This document shows positions 33,158 through 40,754 of a DNA stretch of 56,710 bases, piece after piece. The number at the start of each line of letters is the position of its first letter. Positions within the stretch are counted from its first letter, which is position 1. The position numbers and the translations under genes were made by a program. Source of the DNA: a virus; the IMG/VR virus record IMGVR_UViG_3300031256_000055, positions 1-56,710 of that record. The stretch is one strand, 5' to 3'. The notes beneath the pieces were generated by a model, which saw nothing but the letters and a program-made list of their open reading frames with translations, ran no database searches and had not been told where the DNA came from.

Positions 33158-34400
33158 TATAAATGTCTTAGAAGCTGCAAAAGAAAGGATTAAATATATA
33201 TTCGATGAATTTGAATGTATTTATATTTCTTTTTCGGGTGGAAAAGATTCAACGGTTATGCTTCATCTGGTAATGGATGAATGTATAAAGCGTAATAAAA
33301 AGATAGGGTTACTATTTATTGACTGGGAAGCTCAATACAAGTACACAATAGAACACATTAAAAAATGTCTTGAATTGTATAAAGAATATATAGACATATA
33401 TTGGGTGGCGTTACCGTTAAAAACAACCAATTCGGTTTCTCAATTCGAACCTGAATGGATATGCTGGGAAAGGGGGAAAGAAGATATATGGGTAAGAGAA
33501 TTACCAAATAATTGTATATCTGCTTATAATTTTTTTGATTTTTATCATTATGGGATGTTATTTGAAGAATTCATTTTTGAATTTGGTAAATGGTATCAAA
33601 AAAGACAAGCGGGTAATAATGAATACACTAATATTCACACGGCTTGTCTTATAGGAATAAGAACTGACGAAAGCTTTAATCGACTCTTGAAATTAAGAGT
33701 TGAAAAATATAGAACTTTTTATAAAAAGAAAAAATGGATTCTTAAGCAGAAATCGACACAAAGGAATATTTTTTCTGTGCATCCTATTTATGATTGGAAA
33801 ACAAAAGATGTTTGGACTTATACAGGAAAATACGATAAGATTTATAATAAATTATATGATAGGATGCATCAAGCGGGTGTTAAATTATCTCAGCAAAGAA
33901 TATGTGAACCGTATGGGGATGAACAAAAAAAGGGATTATGGTTATTCCATATTATCGAACCCGAAACATGGGGTAAGATAGTTTCCCGAGTTAATGGTGC
34001 TAATAGTGGAGCTTTATATGCTAAAGAGAATGGAAGTATTACAGGTAGAATAAAAATAACAAAGCCAGAAAATCATACATGGGAATCCTTTGCGAGATTT
34101 TTATTAAATTCTATGCCAACAGCAACCAGAGAACATTATGAAAATAAAATATTGATTTATATTAATTATTGTAACAGTCAAAATATTCCTATTCCCTATT
34201 TTCAAGACAAAGATACAGGGACAAAAGATATTCCTTCATGGAGAAGAATATGTAAATGTTTACTTAAAAATGATTATTGGTGTTATATGCTTTCTTTTTC
34301 CGCAAATAGAAGTGAATTGATTGATAAATATTTAAAAATGATGAGACGTAGAAAACAAACGCAAAGATTTCAACAATTAAAAAAAAGACATCAATTATAA
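33138..34400 (+). CDS. ibrA: IbrA-like PP-loop ATPase (PAPS reductase superfamily, DUF3440)
   Basis: A 420-residue protein with PP-loop SFSGGKDS (residues 31-38), the ATP pyrophosphate site of the PAPS reductase/DndC-like superfamily. GLLFIDWEAQY follows (residues 56-66), then CLIGIRTDES, SVHPIYDWKTKDVWTYTG and RICEPYGDEQKKG, all typical of the IbrA/DUF3440 branch. E. coli IbrA acts with IbrB to raise expression of eib genes, and related enzymes take part in DNA phosphorothioation. The gene pair here is intact, but no DndD/DndE-like genes are near. Likely function: nucleotide activation for a modification or control process, unproven. Confidence 0.88.
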   Translation: MNKKWLNINVLEAAKERIKYIFDEFECIYISFSGGKDSTVMLHLVMDECIKRNKKIGLLFIDWEAQYKYTIEHIKKCLELYKEYIDIYWVALPLKTTNSVSQFEPEWICWERGKEDIWVRELPNNCISAYNFFDFYHYGMLFEEFIFEFGKWYQKRQAGNNEYTNIHTACLIGIRTDESFNRLLKLRVEKYRTFYKKKKWILKQKSTQRNIFSVHPIYDWKTKDVWTYTGKYDKIYNKLYDRMHQAGVKLSQQRICEPYGDEQKKGLWLFHIIEPETWGKIVSRVNGANSGALYAKENGSITGRIKITKPENHTWESFARFLLNSMPTATREHYENKILIYINYCNSQNIPIPYFQDKDTGTKDIPSWRRICKCLLKNDYWCYMLSFSANRSELIDKYLKMMRRRKQTQRFQQLKKRHQL

Positions 34401-34420
34401 TGAAGATAAGAGAGGTTAAA

Positions 34421-34966
34421 ATGGATTTACAAATATTATCTAACGAACAGGCTTTAACAGAATTAAATTTTGTTAAAGATAATCCCGTATCAAAAATATA
34501 TTGGATTCCTATTTATATGATTTCTGCAAATAATTATAACCCTAATTCAGTAGCTAAACCAGAAATGGAATTATTAGAATTGAGTATTAACAAAGATGGA
34601 TATACACAACCAATTGTTGTTTGGAAAATTGATCAGGACAAATTTGAAGTCGTAGACGGATTTCATAGATACTTAATTGGTAAAAATAAATTAAAACTAT
34701 CTCATCTGCCTTGTGTAATAATAAATAAAGATCGTATAGACCGGAATGATAGAATTGCTTCAACAATAAGACATAATAGAGCAAGGGGAAAGCATAAGGT
34801 TGAATCTATGAGTGATATAGTCGTCGAATTATCTCGAAGGAATTGGAGTGATAAAAGAATAGCAAAAGAACTGGGTATGGATCAAGATGAAATTTTGAGA
34901 TTGAAACAGGTTACAGGACTTGCTGATTTATTTAAAGATGAAGAGTTTAGTCAGGCATGGGAATAA
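34421..34966 (+). CDS. ibrB: IbrB-like ParB/Sulfiredoxin-fold protein
   Basis: About 181 residues. The pattern PIYMISANNYNPNSVAKPEMELLELSI..GYTQPIVV, then VVDGFHRYLIGK and RHNRARGKHK is that of ParB-like nuclease/CTPase-fold domains, as in IbrB. A C-terminal HTH (DKRIAKELGMDQDEILRLKQ) suggests DNA binding. I prefer ATG 34421, with AGAGAGG 5 nt before it, over ATG 34400, which overlaps the ibrA stop and has no RBS. Partner of the IbrA-like protein. Confidence 0.85.
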   Translation: MDLQILSNEQALTELNFVKDNPVSKIYWIPIYMISANNYNPNSVAKPEMELLELSINKDGYTQPIVVWKIDQDKFEVVDGFHRYLIGKNKLKLSHLPCVIINKDRIDRNDRIASTIRHNRARGKHKVESMSDIVVELSRRNWSDKRIAKELGMDQDEILRLKQVTGLADLFKDEEFSQAWE

Positions 34967-34995
34967 AAATAATTAAATTATTTTCACTTTACCTA

Positions 34996-35024
34996 TTGAC
35001 TTATTACTCGTTTAGGTATATATT
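34996..35024 (+). promoter_or_regulatory. promoter P5 with palindromic operator
   Basis: TTGACT (34996-35001), 17 bp spacer, TATATT (35019-35024). Operator TACTCGTTTAGGTA at 35005-35018. Drives 35071-36907 including the structured RNA. Confidence 0.8.
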
Positions 35025-35070
35025 GTATATATAAGGGTTGCAGAAAACAACCTAAACCAAGGAGGCGATT

Positions 35071-35268
35071 ATGATAGACAATACAATAATTAGTGCTATA
35101 GTTGAAGGGCAAATAAGAAAAATTATTGCCCTTTGTGACACAAAAATAGCCCAGGGTGACCGGGTTGAAAACATGCAAAGAATAAAAAAAAGTGCGCAAC
35201 AAGTAGTTGATTCAGGCGATGATGATCTAATGGTTGCATGGTGTCAAAAAATGGGCGTTAAGCTTTAA
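35071..35268 (+). CDS. hypothetical small helical protein
   Basis: A 65-residue protein with strong RBS AAGGAGGCGATT. Helical throughout; no known family. Its stop codon directly adjoins the structured RNA at 35269, so the RNA could be the 3' part of this message. Confidence 0.75.
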   Translation: MIDNTIISAIVEGQIRKIIALCDTKIAQGDRVENMQRIKKSAQQVVDSGDDDLMVAWCQKMGVKL

Positions 35269-35433
35269 CGTTCCGGTGTCGCGAAGCCGGTAAGAGTCGG
35301 GTAATTTCCCGGCGTAACGGTGTGTCGGGTAATCGTGCCAATCCTGACAGTTCACGTGAGACTATACCACGAATCCAAATTAAAACGGTCGGTGTAAAGC
35401 CTCCCAGCTATTACGCCGACCTCGGGAGGAAAG
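35269..35433 (+). ncRNA. structured RNA with anti-Shine-Dalgarno loop
   Basis: A 165-nt gene-free stretch with a dense set of stems: CGTT 35269-35272 with AACG 35316-35319; CCGG 35273-35276 with 35287-35290; GTCGGG 35296-35301 with CCCGGC 35308-35313; TGTCGGG 35323-35329 with CCTGACA 35343-35349; and an 11 bp hairpin GGTCGGTGTAA 35387-35397 with TTACGCCGACC 35411-35421. The loop of the last hairpin (35398-35410) contains CCTCCC, perfectly complementary to the RBS GGGAGG (35424-35429) of the next gene. The same segment is complementary over 20 nt to the RBS of the structural operon (32145-32164). I do not recognise a known riboswitch class. Confidence 0.75.
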
Positions 35434-35622
35434 ATGTTTATTATTATATTGTTTTTACCTGCATATCTATTGTCAGGATATGGTGTCTTTAAAGGATTAA
35501 TTGATAAAAATATATATTCAATAGCTTCCTGGGGTTGTTTGATGATAGTGATATCTATTTTTGTGATAGGAATAGAAATATGCAATTCAATAAACAACAT
35601 AAACAAAAGAACAACAAATTAA
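35434..35622 (+). CDS. small membrane protein
   Basis: A 62-residue protein with two transmembrane helices (residues 1-18 and 28-50). RBS CGGGAGGAAAG may be masked by the CCTCCC loop just upstream, which would put this gene under control of the structured RNA. Function unknown. Confidence 0.75.
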   Translation: MFIIILFLPAYLLSGYGVFKGLIDKNIYSIASWGCLMIVISIFVIGIEICNSINNINKRTTN

Positions 35623-35634
35623 GGAGTGACAGCC

Positions 35635-35829
35635 ATGACAACGATTGATAAAATTGCAACCGTAGATTTTTTGAAAGAAATCTACAAAAAAATCAAACCG
35701 TCAAACACCAAAGGGATAACTATATCTCATCCCTTGTTTGTGTTTGATAAGCCGGAAAAGGAAAGTCACCTTGCTAAACTCATCATAAAACTTGAAGAGG
35801 AGATATTCTTTGATGAAAACGGAGAATAA
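35635..35829 (+). CDS. hypothetical small protein
   Basis: A 64-residue protein. ATG 35635 follows AAGGAG by 8 nt; the GTG at 35626 falls inside the RBS and is rejected. Ends with an acidic helix. Overlaps the next gene by 17 nt. Confidence 0.7.
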   Translation: MTTIDKIATVDFLKEIYKKIKPSNTKGITISHPLFVFDKPEKESHLAKLIIKLEEEIFFDENGE

Positions 35830-36049
35830 CGCCGAGACAATAACCTGCATAATATATATCAATAATGAACCTTTTTTATGTTTTCCGGAATCGAAGGAAG
35901 TTTATAATGAAATGATATATTACAAACTTCCTTATCAGAAAAGGGCAAGATTCAGATTGTCTGAAATACCAAATCTTAAATTCAGGTTTTTAGAAATTAG
36001 AGAATCATTATATAACGGATTCTTTAAAATCAATTGTGAAATGGAGTAA
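35813..36049 (+). CDS. hypothetical small protein
   Basis: A 78-residue protein, beta strands first then basic. ATG 35813 follows GAGGAG by 10 nt. No known family. Confidence 0.65.
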   Translation: MKTENNAETITCIIYINNEPFLCFPESKEVYNEMIYYKLPYQKRARFRLSEIPNLKFRFLEIRESLYNGFFKINCEME

Positions 36050-36052
36050 ATT

Positions 36053-36289
36053 ATGAAAGATGAAATTGTTTATAAAGAAAAATATCGAAAACCAGGTGTG
36101 AAACATATTAAACCTCCTGTGGTTGATAGCGACATGGAATGCTTTGAGGCTTATACAATCGAAGCGGGGATAATTGAAAGAGACGGGCAACGGCTTGAAT
36201 ATCAAATTATTAAAGCTTTTTTTAAAGAGAAGGATATTAATCATGACAATAAACGATTTTTTAAATATGGATGTAATTGCATTAAGTAA
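36053..36289 (+). CDS. hypothetical small protein
   Basis: A 78-residue protein with weak RBS ATGGAGTAAATT. Basic N-terminus, Cys at the C-terminal end (YGCNCIK). Overlaps the next gene by 47 nt. Confidence 0.65.
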   Translation: MKDEIVYKEKYRKPGVKHIKPPVVDSDMECFEAYTIEAGIIERDGQRLEYQIIKAFFKEKDINHDNKRFFKYGCNCIK

Positions 36290-36488
36290 TTATATTGATG
36301 ACAAAAAACATTATGATAAAATATCAAAAGATTTGTATCGTTCAACCTGCGAATGTATAGATGCGATAGACGCATTAAGCAATGAAAATTTTCCCGTTAA
36401 TACTGCAGGTAATAGACAGATGAATGTAATCGTAATTGAGATACTCAAAGACTATACCGAACGAATAAAACGAGGTGAAATAAAATGA
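36243..36488 (+). CDS. hypothetical small helical protein
   Basis: An 81-residue protein from ATG 36243, which has AGAAGGA at 8 nt; a longer frame from 36174 has no RBS. Helical, mildly acidic. Function unknown. Confidence 0.65.
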   Translation: MTINDFLNMDVIALSNYIDDKKHYDKISKDLYRSTCECIDAIDALSNENFPVNTAGNRQMNVIVIEILKDYTERIKRGEIK

Positions 36489-36676
36489 AGAAATGTATTT
36501 TTTTATATTCCCGAATATACACAATATTAAAAAACACAAAACGTAAAAAAGACAGGATAAAAAATAAAAGACTATTTACATGCAAAAACTTTATGGCAAC
36601 AAACCTGAACGTAAGCAAACCTTTTAAAAATAGGTTTCTACATTGCTTTTTATGTCCGTTCAAAGAAAAGGAGTAA
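36485..36676 (+). CDS. hypothetical basic protein
   Basis: A 63-residue, very basic protein (NTKRKKDRIKNKRLF) with a CFLC pair near its end. RBS CGAGGTGAAATAAA with coupled start. Possibly nucleic-acid binding. Confidence 0.6.
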   Translation: MKKCIFLYSRIYTILKNTKRKKDRIKNKRLFTCKNFMATNLNVSKPFKNRFLHCFLCPFKEKE

Positions 36677-36679
36677 CCC

Positions 36680-36907
36680 ATGAACCCATCAGATCAGGAG
36701 TATAATGATATAATGAGACAAACACCCGAGAAACCGCGGTGTAAAGTCTGTGATAATGAATTCGCCGACAGAGACCCGAAAATTAAAACGGTCTTATTAT
36801 TAAATTACGATGCTAAAGATAACGCTCCGATATATGGTGAATTCTATATTTGCCGGGGGTGCATTTACCGTATATCAGCAACGATTGATGTTATGTTACA
36901 AGATTAA
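36680..36907 (+). CDS. zinc-ribbon protein
   Basis: A 75-residue protein with CKVC (residues 21-24) and CRGC (residues about 59-62), a four-Cys zinc site. RBS AAGGAGTAACCC. Its stop overlaps the stop of the leftward head protein gene (shared TTAA), so the operons converge with no spacer. Confidence 0.75.
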   Translation: MNPSDQEYNDIMRQTPEKPRCKVCDNEFADRDPKIKTVLLLNYDAKDNAPIYGEFYICRGCIYRISATIDVMLQD

Positions 36908-37914
36908 GCCGCAAGATATACATTACTGTACCATGAGTCAAGATGCGGAACTCCTATACCTTTTCCCCATTCGATTAGATCCTCTACGAATTTATCGCGG
37001 CTCATAATCTTTTGAGTTATATAGCATAAGCAATTCGGATGAGGAAAATCAGGAACACTCCCTTCCTGGTACGGTGAATCCGCCGCAAGATCCGGACAAA
37101 TACAATTTTCATGAGATACACCTCCGGTTAGATTCCATATATATTCCAATATCGCCGGGTTTAATTTTCCTTGCAATTTCGCGGCATCCTGCAGGGATAT
37201 ATACAATTCCGATCTTGCAAGACGCATCGCCCTCCAATCTATATTTTTAGGGATGCGTTTCCTGAATTTGCCGGATCCACTGACAAGATCCCCGTATCGT
37301 TTCATCAATCCCGACTTGCCCTTGTTAGCATATACTGACAAGTCTTTTGCTATATCCAAGACATCCCGCCCCTGGGCCAACCCGGATAAGACAAGATCCT
37401 TGACATTATTTTCCCAATATTTCGCTAACCCTGGCAGGTACGGTTGTTGATCGGTCCCGGGAAACCCCCATATTTTATCAGAAAATTTATACCCGTCATC
37501 CCATATCCTGTTATATGTTAATTCTATAAGATCAATATTTATTTGGGTATACAATCCTTCGATAACATCAAACTTGATTTTTTCTATATCAGCGGCCCGT
37601 AATGCATCAGAAATATATTTTATATGCGGTTTGCTTGTCTCTGTTATAGATTTATTTATTGTGTCAATTATTGATATTTCAACCTGAGCGGCTATATGCG
37701 CACCGGTATCCCTTAATGATTTTTCAAGGGCTTTAAGGGAATCGGCGGTTAATGATTTTCCACTACTTTTTATTTTAAGTGTTTTTATTTTTTCGGCGAC
37801 TTCATCCGCAGCCTTAATATATATATATGCTATCTCACGACGGATTGTACGTGTTATGCGTTTTATAGATTCCTGTGATTTTTTTTGTGCTTTGTAAAAA
37901 TCGGCTTGTGTCAA
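36904..37914 (-). CDS. phage head morphogenesis protein, Mu F / SPP1 gp7 family
   Basis: A 336-residue protein. The C-terminal 110 residues show the family pattern: RAMRLARSELYISLQDAA, WNLTGGVSHENCICPDLA and DFPHPNCLCYI. These minor head proteins bind the portal and are injected or stay in the head. Start is TTG 37914, with GAGG 10 nt upstream and overlapping the stop of the 47-residue gene; no earlier or later ATG fits. Confidence 0.88.
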   Translation of the reverse strand: MTQADFYKAQKKSQESIKRITRTIRREIAYIYIKAADEVAEKIKTLKIKSSGKSLTADSLKALEKSLRDTGAHIAAQVEISIIDTINKSITETSKPHIKYISDALRAADIEKIKFDVIEGLYTQINIDLIELTYNRIWDDGYKFSDKIWGFPGTDQQPYLPGLAKYWENNVKDLVLSGLAQGRDVLDIAKDLSVYANKGKSGLMKRYGDLVSGSGKFRKRIPKNIDWRAMRLARSELYISLQDAAKLQGKLNPAILEYIWNLTGGVSHENCICPDLAADSPYQEGSVPDFPHPNCLCYITQKIMSRDKFVEDLIEWGKGIGVPHLDSWYSNVYLAA

Positions 37915-38054
37915 TTATGGTTAACCTCAAATGTCATGTTTAAGGTTCTATTATTTAGTTTATCCGGATAAAATAAAGTTAACATCCCGTATGAATAATA
38001 AACCGGGGCATTATATAGATAGATGGCTTTACCGACTTTTATTATTTTTTTCAT
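37911..38054 (-). CDS. hypothetical 47-residue protein
   Basis: Start ATG 38054 overlaps the stop of the zinc-ribbon gene (TAATG), with AAGAGGAAAACT upstream. Tyr-rich centre (YLYNAPVYYSYG). It ends in TGA overlapping the TTG of the head protein gene. Function unknown. Confidence 0.6.
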   Translation of the reverse strand: MKKIIKVGKAIYLYNAPVYYSYGMLTLFYPDKLNNRTLNMTFEVNHN

Positions 38055-38185
38055 TAAGTTTTCCTCTTAATTTTTTTTGAACATTTTTGACAAATAGTTT
38101 TTCCTTTTAATATAAATCTAACATAAGAATTCCTTCCACATTCATCACAAGTGCCTCTACCAGTTATATATTTTATTTTTTTCAT
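38054..38185 (-). CDS. 43-residue zinc-ribbon protein
   Basis: Pattern CDEC (residues about 12-15) and CQKC (about 33-36) with basic residues all over (KKIKRKT end). Start overlaps the methylase stop by ATGA, RBS CAGGGGAATCT. Such mini zinc ribbons are common in phage operons; partner unknown. Confidence 0.7.
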   Translation of the reverse strand: MKKIKYITGRGTCDECGRNSYVRFILKGKTICQKCSKKIKRKT

Positions 38186-38871
38186 AGATTCCCCTGGAAA
38201 ATTAAATCTTGCATTTCATCTTGTGGGAATAAATTGGTTTGTGATATATGGTTTTTATACCGGTCCTCTTGAGCTTGCCAGTAATCCGGGTCATTTTCGG
38301 TGCCGATAAAATCAAACCCCATGTCATAACAGGCGATACGGGAAGAACCGGAACCCACGTGTGAATCAAAGATTTTCCATTCGGATTGAGTGTAGTTTTT
38401 AAGGAGCCATTTATATAAGGCAATGGGTTTTTGATGCCTATGGATTCTTATTTCTTTATTTCTCATATTTCCCTGCAGCATACCAGCCCATCTATATTTA
38501 AAAATCCTTGTTGCTATATTAAAAGAAGTCCATGCAAGTTCACAATCCGCATAATCAGTATTTCCATTTTCTTTATCCCAGATTATCATGCATGAGGTAT
38601 CATATAAATCATTTATAAAATAATTGCCACCCCATATTATTTGATTTTTTGATATTCTAAAAAGTTCTTTAAAATAATTTGAGTCTGGTCTTTTACATTC
38701 ATAAGGTTTGTATTTTTTAGCAAATGCTTTTTTACCCCTGGTTTCATTTTTCGATGTTTCCTCTCCATTCCCATACGGCGGATCCACAACCGCCAAATCA
38801 AAAAACTTATCCGGTACCGTCGACATATACTCCATATTGTCGACGCAGTACACTTCATTTTTAATACTCAA
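38182..38871 (-). CDS. DNA adenine N6 methyltransferase, beta-type
   Basis: A 229-residue protein with catalytic motif DPPYG (residues 30-34) near the N-terminus and SAM-binding motif FDSHVGSGSSRIA toward the C-terminus, the order of beta-class N6-adenine/N4-cytosine methylases. HRHQKPIALYKWLL precedes the SAM motif, typical of this class. No endonuclease partner is adjacent, so it is an orphan that probably protects phage DNA or sets timing. It lies between portal and head genes, in the late operon. Confidence 0.88.
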   Translation of the reverse strand: MSIKNEVYCVDNMEYMSTVPDKFFDLAVVDPPYGNGEETSKNETRGKKAFAKKYKPYECKRPDSNYFKELFRISKNQIIWGGNYFINDLYDTSCMIIWDKENGNTDYADCELAWTSFNIATRIFKYRWAGMLQGNMRNKEIRIHRHQKPIALYKWLLKNYTQSEWKIFDSHVGSGSSRIACYDMGFDFIGTENDPDYWQAQEDRYKNHISQTNLFPQDEMQDLIFQGNL

Positions 38872-40367
38872 TTTTCACTCCTCTTGTCTGTATTTTCATC
38901 ATCCTGGTTATCATCATTACCGTTCCCCGTTCCGTCATTTTTCATATCATAATACGCCTGGTCAAGATAAGACGATAACTCACCATCAGCTTTTATAGCA
39001 GCTTCAAAATCTTCGTAAGATATTTCGACCTTATCCTTTAGCAATTCCTTAAGTATATTATATGCCGTGCGCCGTGAAACCGCCTTACTATTCAATAACT
39101 GCATTATCGAATCTGAATAATTTTTAAAAATTACACTTCGTTCTGTTTCGGTTAGACTGTCAATATCATTCCAGGGAATATTTATTTTTTCAGGCGGTGT
39201 CATGTTATACGCTAACCCTATCAATCCAAGTGTTGCAGTTATTAATTCATGATAGGGGTTATAATATTGAGCCTGTAATTTCCCGATATAAGCTATGAAT
39301 GAACTTTTTTGAGTTTCCGGCGATGAGGCATTCCCAACCATCTGCAATCCCCATAGCATTTCAGGAATACCGGTAGTCTGACATATACCCCAATAATCAA
39401 TGTTTAATATTTTTTCAAAATTTTCGATAACGTGTTGAGGGACAATAATTTCTGTTTTTTCAACACCTGTTTTATTAATCACAAAATTTTTATTCGATAT
39501 CGAAACCTGTGATAAATCATCATACCCATTATTAGAAAGCCATGTGTCAACGTCGGATGTTTCCTGTATTTGCTTCGCAGTGGTACTTAAACCATTTTCA
39601 TGAGTTACTTTGTTAACCTGCGCATATGCCTTAATCAAGGGTATTATTTTCTCAATTTCGGAATGGCCTTCAAAATCACCTTCTATTTTCCGATTGCAAA
39701 ACAATACCGGTAATATCCCGGTTGGGTTTTTCCTGATTACGCTTTGATTGATTCCCCTGGGAAGTATCCCGTACCTTGTAACAATTATTTTACTTTTCGT
39801 ATAGGTGGTTTTTTCTTTAAAATTATACAACGTCTTATCATCCATCGTGTAGAACTGATAATAAACCGTCGTGACAAACCCGAAATACTGTTTTGTTGAT
39901 GGATCTATTAAGACATCGGATATATCTTTTGATTTGATGAACCTCCATTTTACTCGCCCGGTCGACGCTTCAAACCACGGGAAAACAGCCAGGGTTCCTA
40001 TGAGATTTGCAAGCAATTGAATGTTTTGTTTTATAATTACAAACTTTTCGTTATAGTATTCTAATTGCTCATCCCAGAATTCATCCTGGTTATCCTCAAA
40101 TTCAAAATGAGGAAAACCCATAAAATTAAGAGGGATGTCAATAACCGGAGCACAAAGAAAAGCCCCGAGTTTATATCCTGGTTCAGTGTTATTATATAAG
40201 TTGATAAGCAAATCATAATTGGCGGTTTCCGGAAATGTCAAATCTATCCTGGCATTATCAGATCTTCCAACGGTCCCGCGGTTAACCGCGGATGAAGAAG
40301 AAAACAAACTTGAATATAAATTGCTTAATGAAGCCGCAACACCATTCCACCAATCAGAAAAACCCAT
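38868..40367 (-). CDS. portal protein
   Basis: A 499-residue protein directly downstream of terminase (with one small gene between). Portal features: helical and beta mixed core, KVTHENGLSTTAKQIQE, then TGIPEMLWGLQMVGNASSPETQKSSF (portal wing and stem region), a long helix and an acidic Asn/Asp-rich tail (NGNDDNQDDENTD). Start coupled by ATGA to the methylase. Confidence 0.85.
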   Translation of the reverse strand: MGFSDWWNGVAASLSNLYSSLFSSSSAVNRGTVGRSDNARIDLTFPETANYDLLINLYNNTEPGYKLGAFLCAPVIDIPLNFMGFPHFEFEDNQDEFWDEQLEYYNEKFVIIKQNIQLLANLIGTLAVFPWFEASTGRVKWRFIKSKDISDVLIDPSTKQYFGFVTTVYYQFYTMDDKTLYNFKEKTTYTKSKIIVTRYGILPRGINQSVIRKNPTGILPVLFCNRKIEGDFEGHSEIEKIIPLIKAYAQVNKVTHENGLSTTAKQIQETSDVDTWLSNNGYDDLSQVSISNKNFVINKTGVEKTEIIVPQHVIENFEKILNIDYWGICQTTGIPEMLWGLQMVGNASSPETQKSSFIAYIGKLQAQYYNPYHELITATLGLIGLAYNMTPPEKINIPWNDIDSLTETERSVIFKNYSDSIMQLLNSKAVSRRTAYNILKELLKDKVEISYEDFEAAIKADGELSSYLDQAYYDMKNDGTGNGNDDNQDDENTDKRSEN

Positions 40368-40385
40368 ATACTACCTCCCGAGACT

Positions 40386-40754
40386 TTAAATAGTGTTATT
40401 ATAGTCTATTAACTCTTGTTTTGTCAAGTATTTTCTGTGTTTGTTTTTTATCTTACAAATTCTATGCTCTTCAACACTTCCGGGCGATTTTTTCCACCCG
40501 GGCATAAAAAAAATTATATCACATTTCAACATCCAGGAAATGCAATCATCAAGAATAGCTTCCCTGCCCTCAATTGTGTAGTCGGCCCCCTCTAAATACA
40601 TAAAATTAGTATGAGGACAAAAAACTGTATATCCCTTGCTTCTCAAATAAGCTGCCGCTTTCATAGCCTCCTGGATATTTTCTCTTATGGTTTTTTTGTC
40701 CCCCGAATAAGGCCCTGCAACATAAGCAAATATTTTTTCTTTCGTTTTGTTCAT
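40386..40754 (-). CDS. DUF4406 / nucleoside 2-deoxyribosyltransferase-like protein
   Basis: A 122-residue protein: YVAGPYSGD at residues 11-19, then AAYLRSKGYTVFCPHTNF, LDDCISWMLKCDIIFFMPGW and SPGSVEEHRI. This is the fold of nucleoside deoxyribosyltransferases (DUF4406), with the conserved Glu of SxxxEh retained. In phages such proteins may modify nucleotides or ADP-ribosyl compounds. Its RBS region (40768-40784) is the second site resembling the antisense RNA loop. Confidence 0.8.
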   Translation of the reverse strand: MNKTKEKIFAYVAGPYSGDKKTIRENIQEAMKAAAYLRSKGYTVFCPHTNFMYLEGADYTIEGREAILDDCISWMLKCDIIFFMPGWKKSPGSVEEHRICKIKNKHRKYLTKQELIDYNNTI

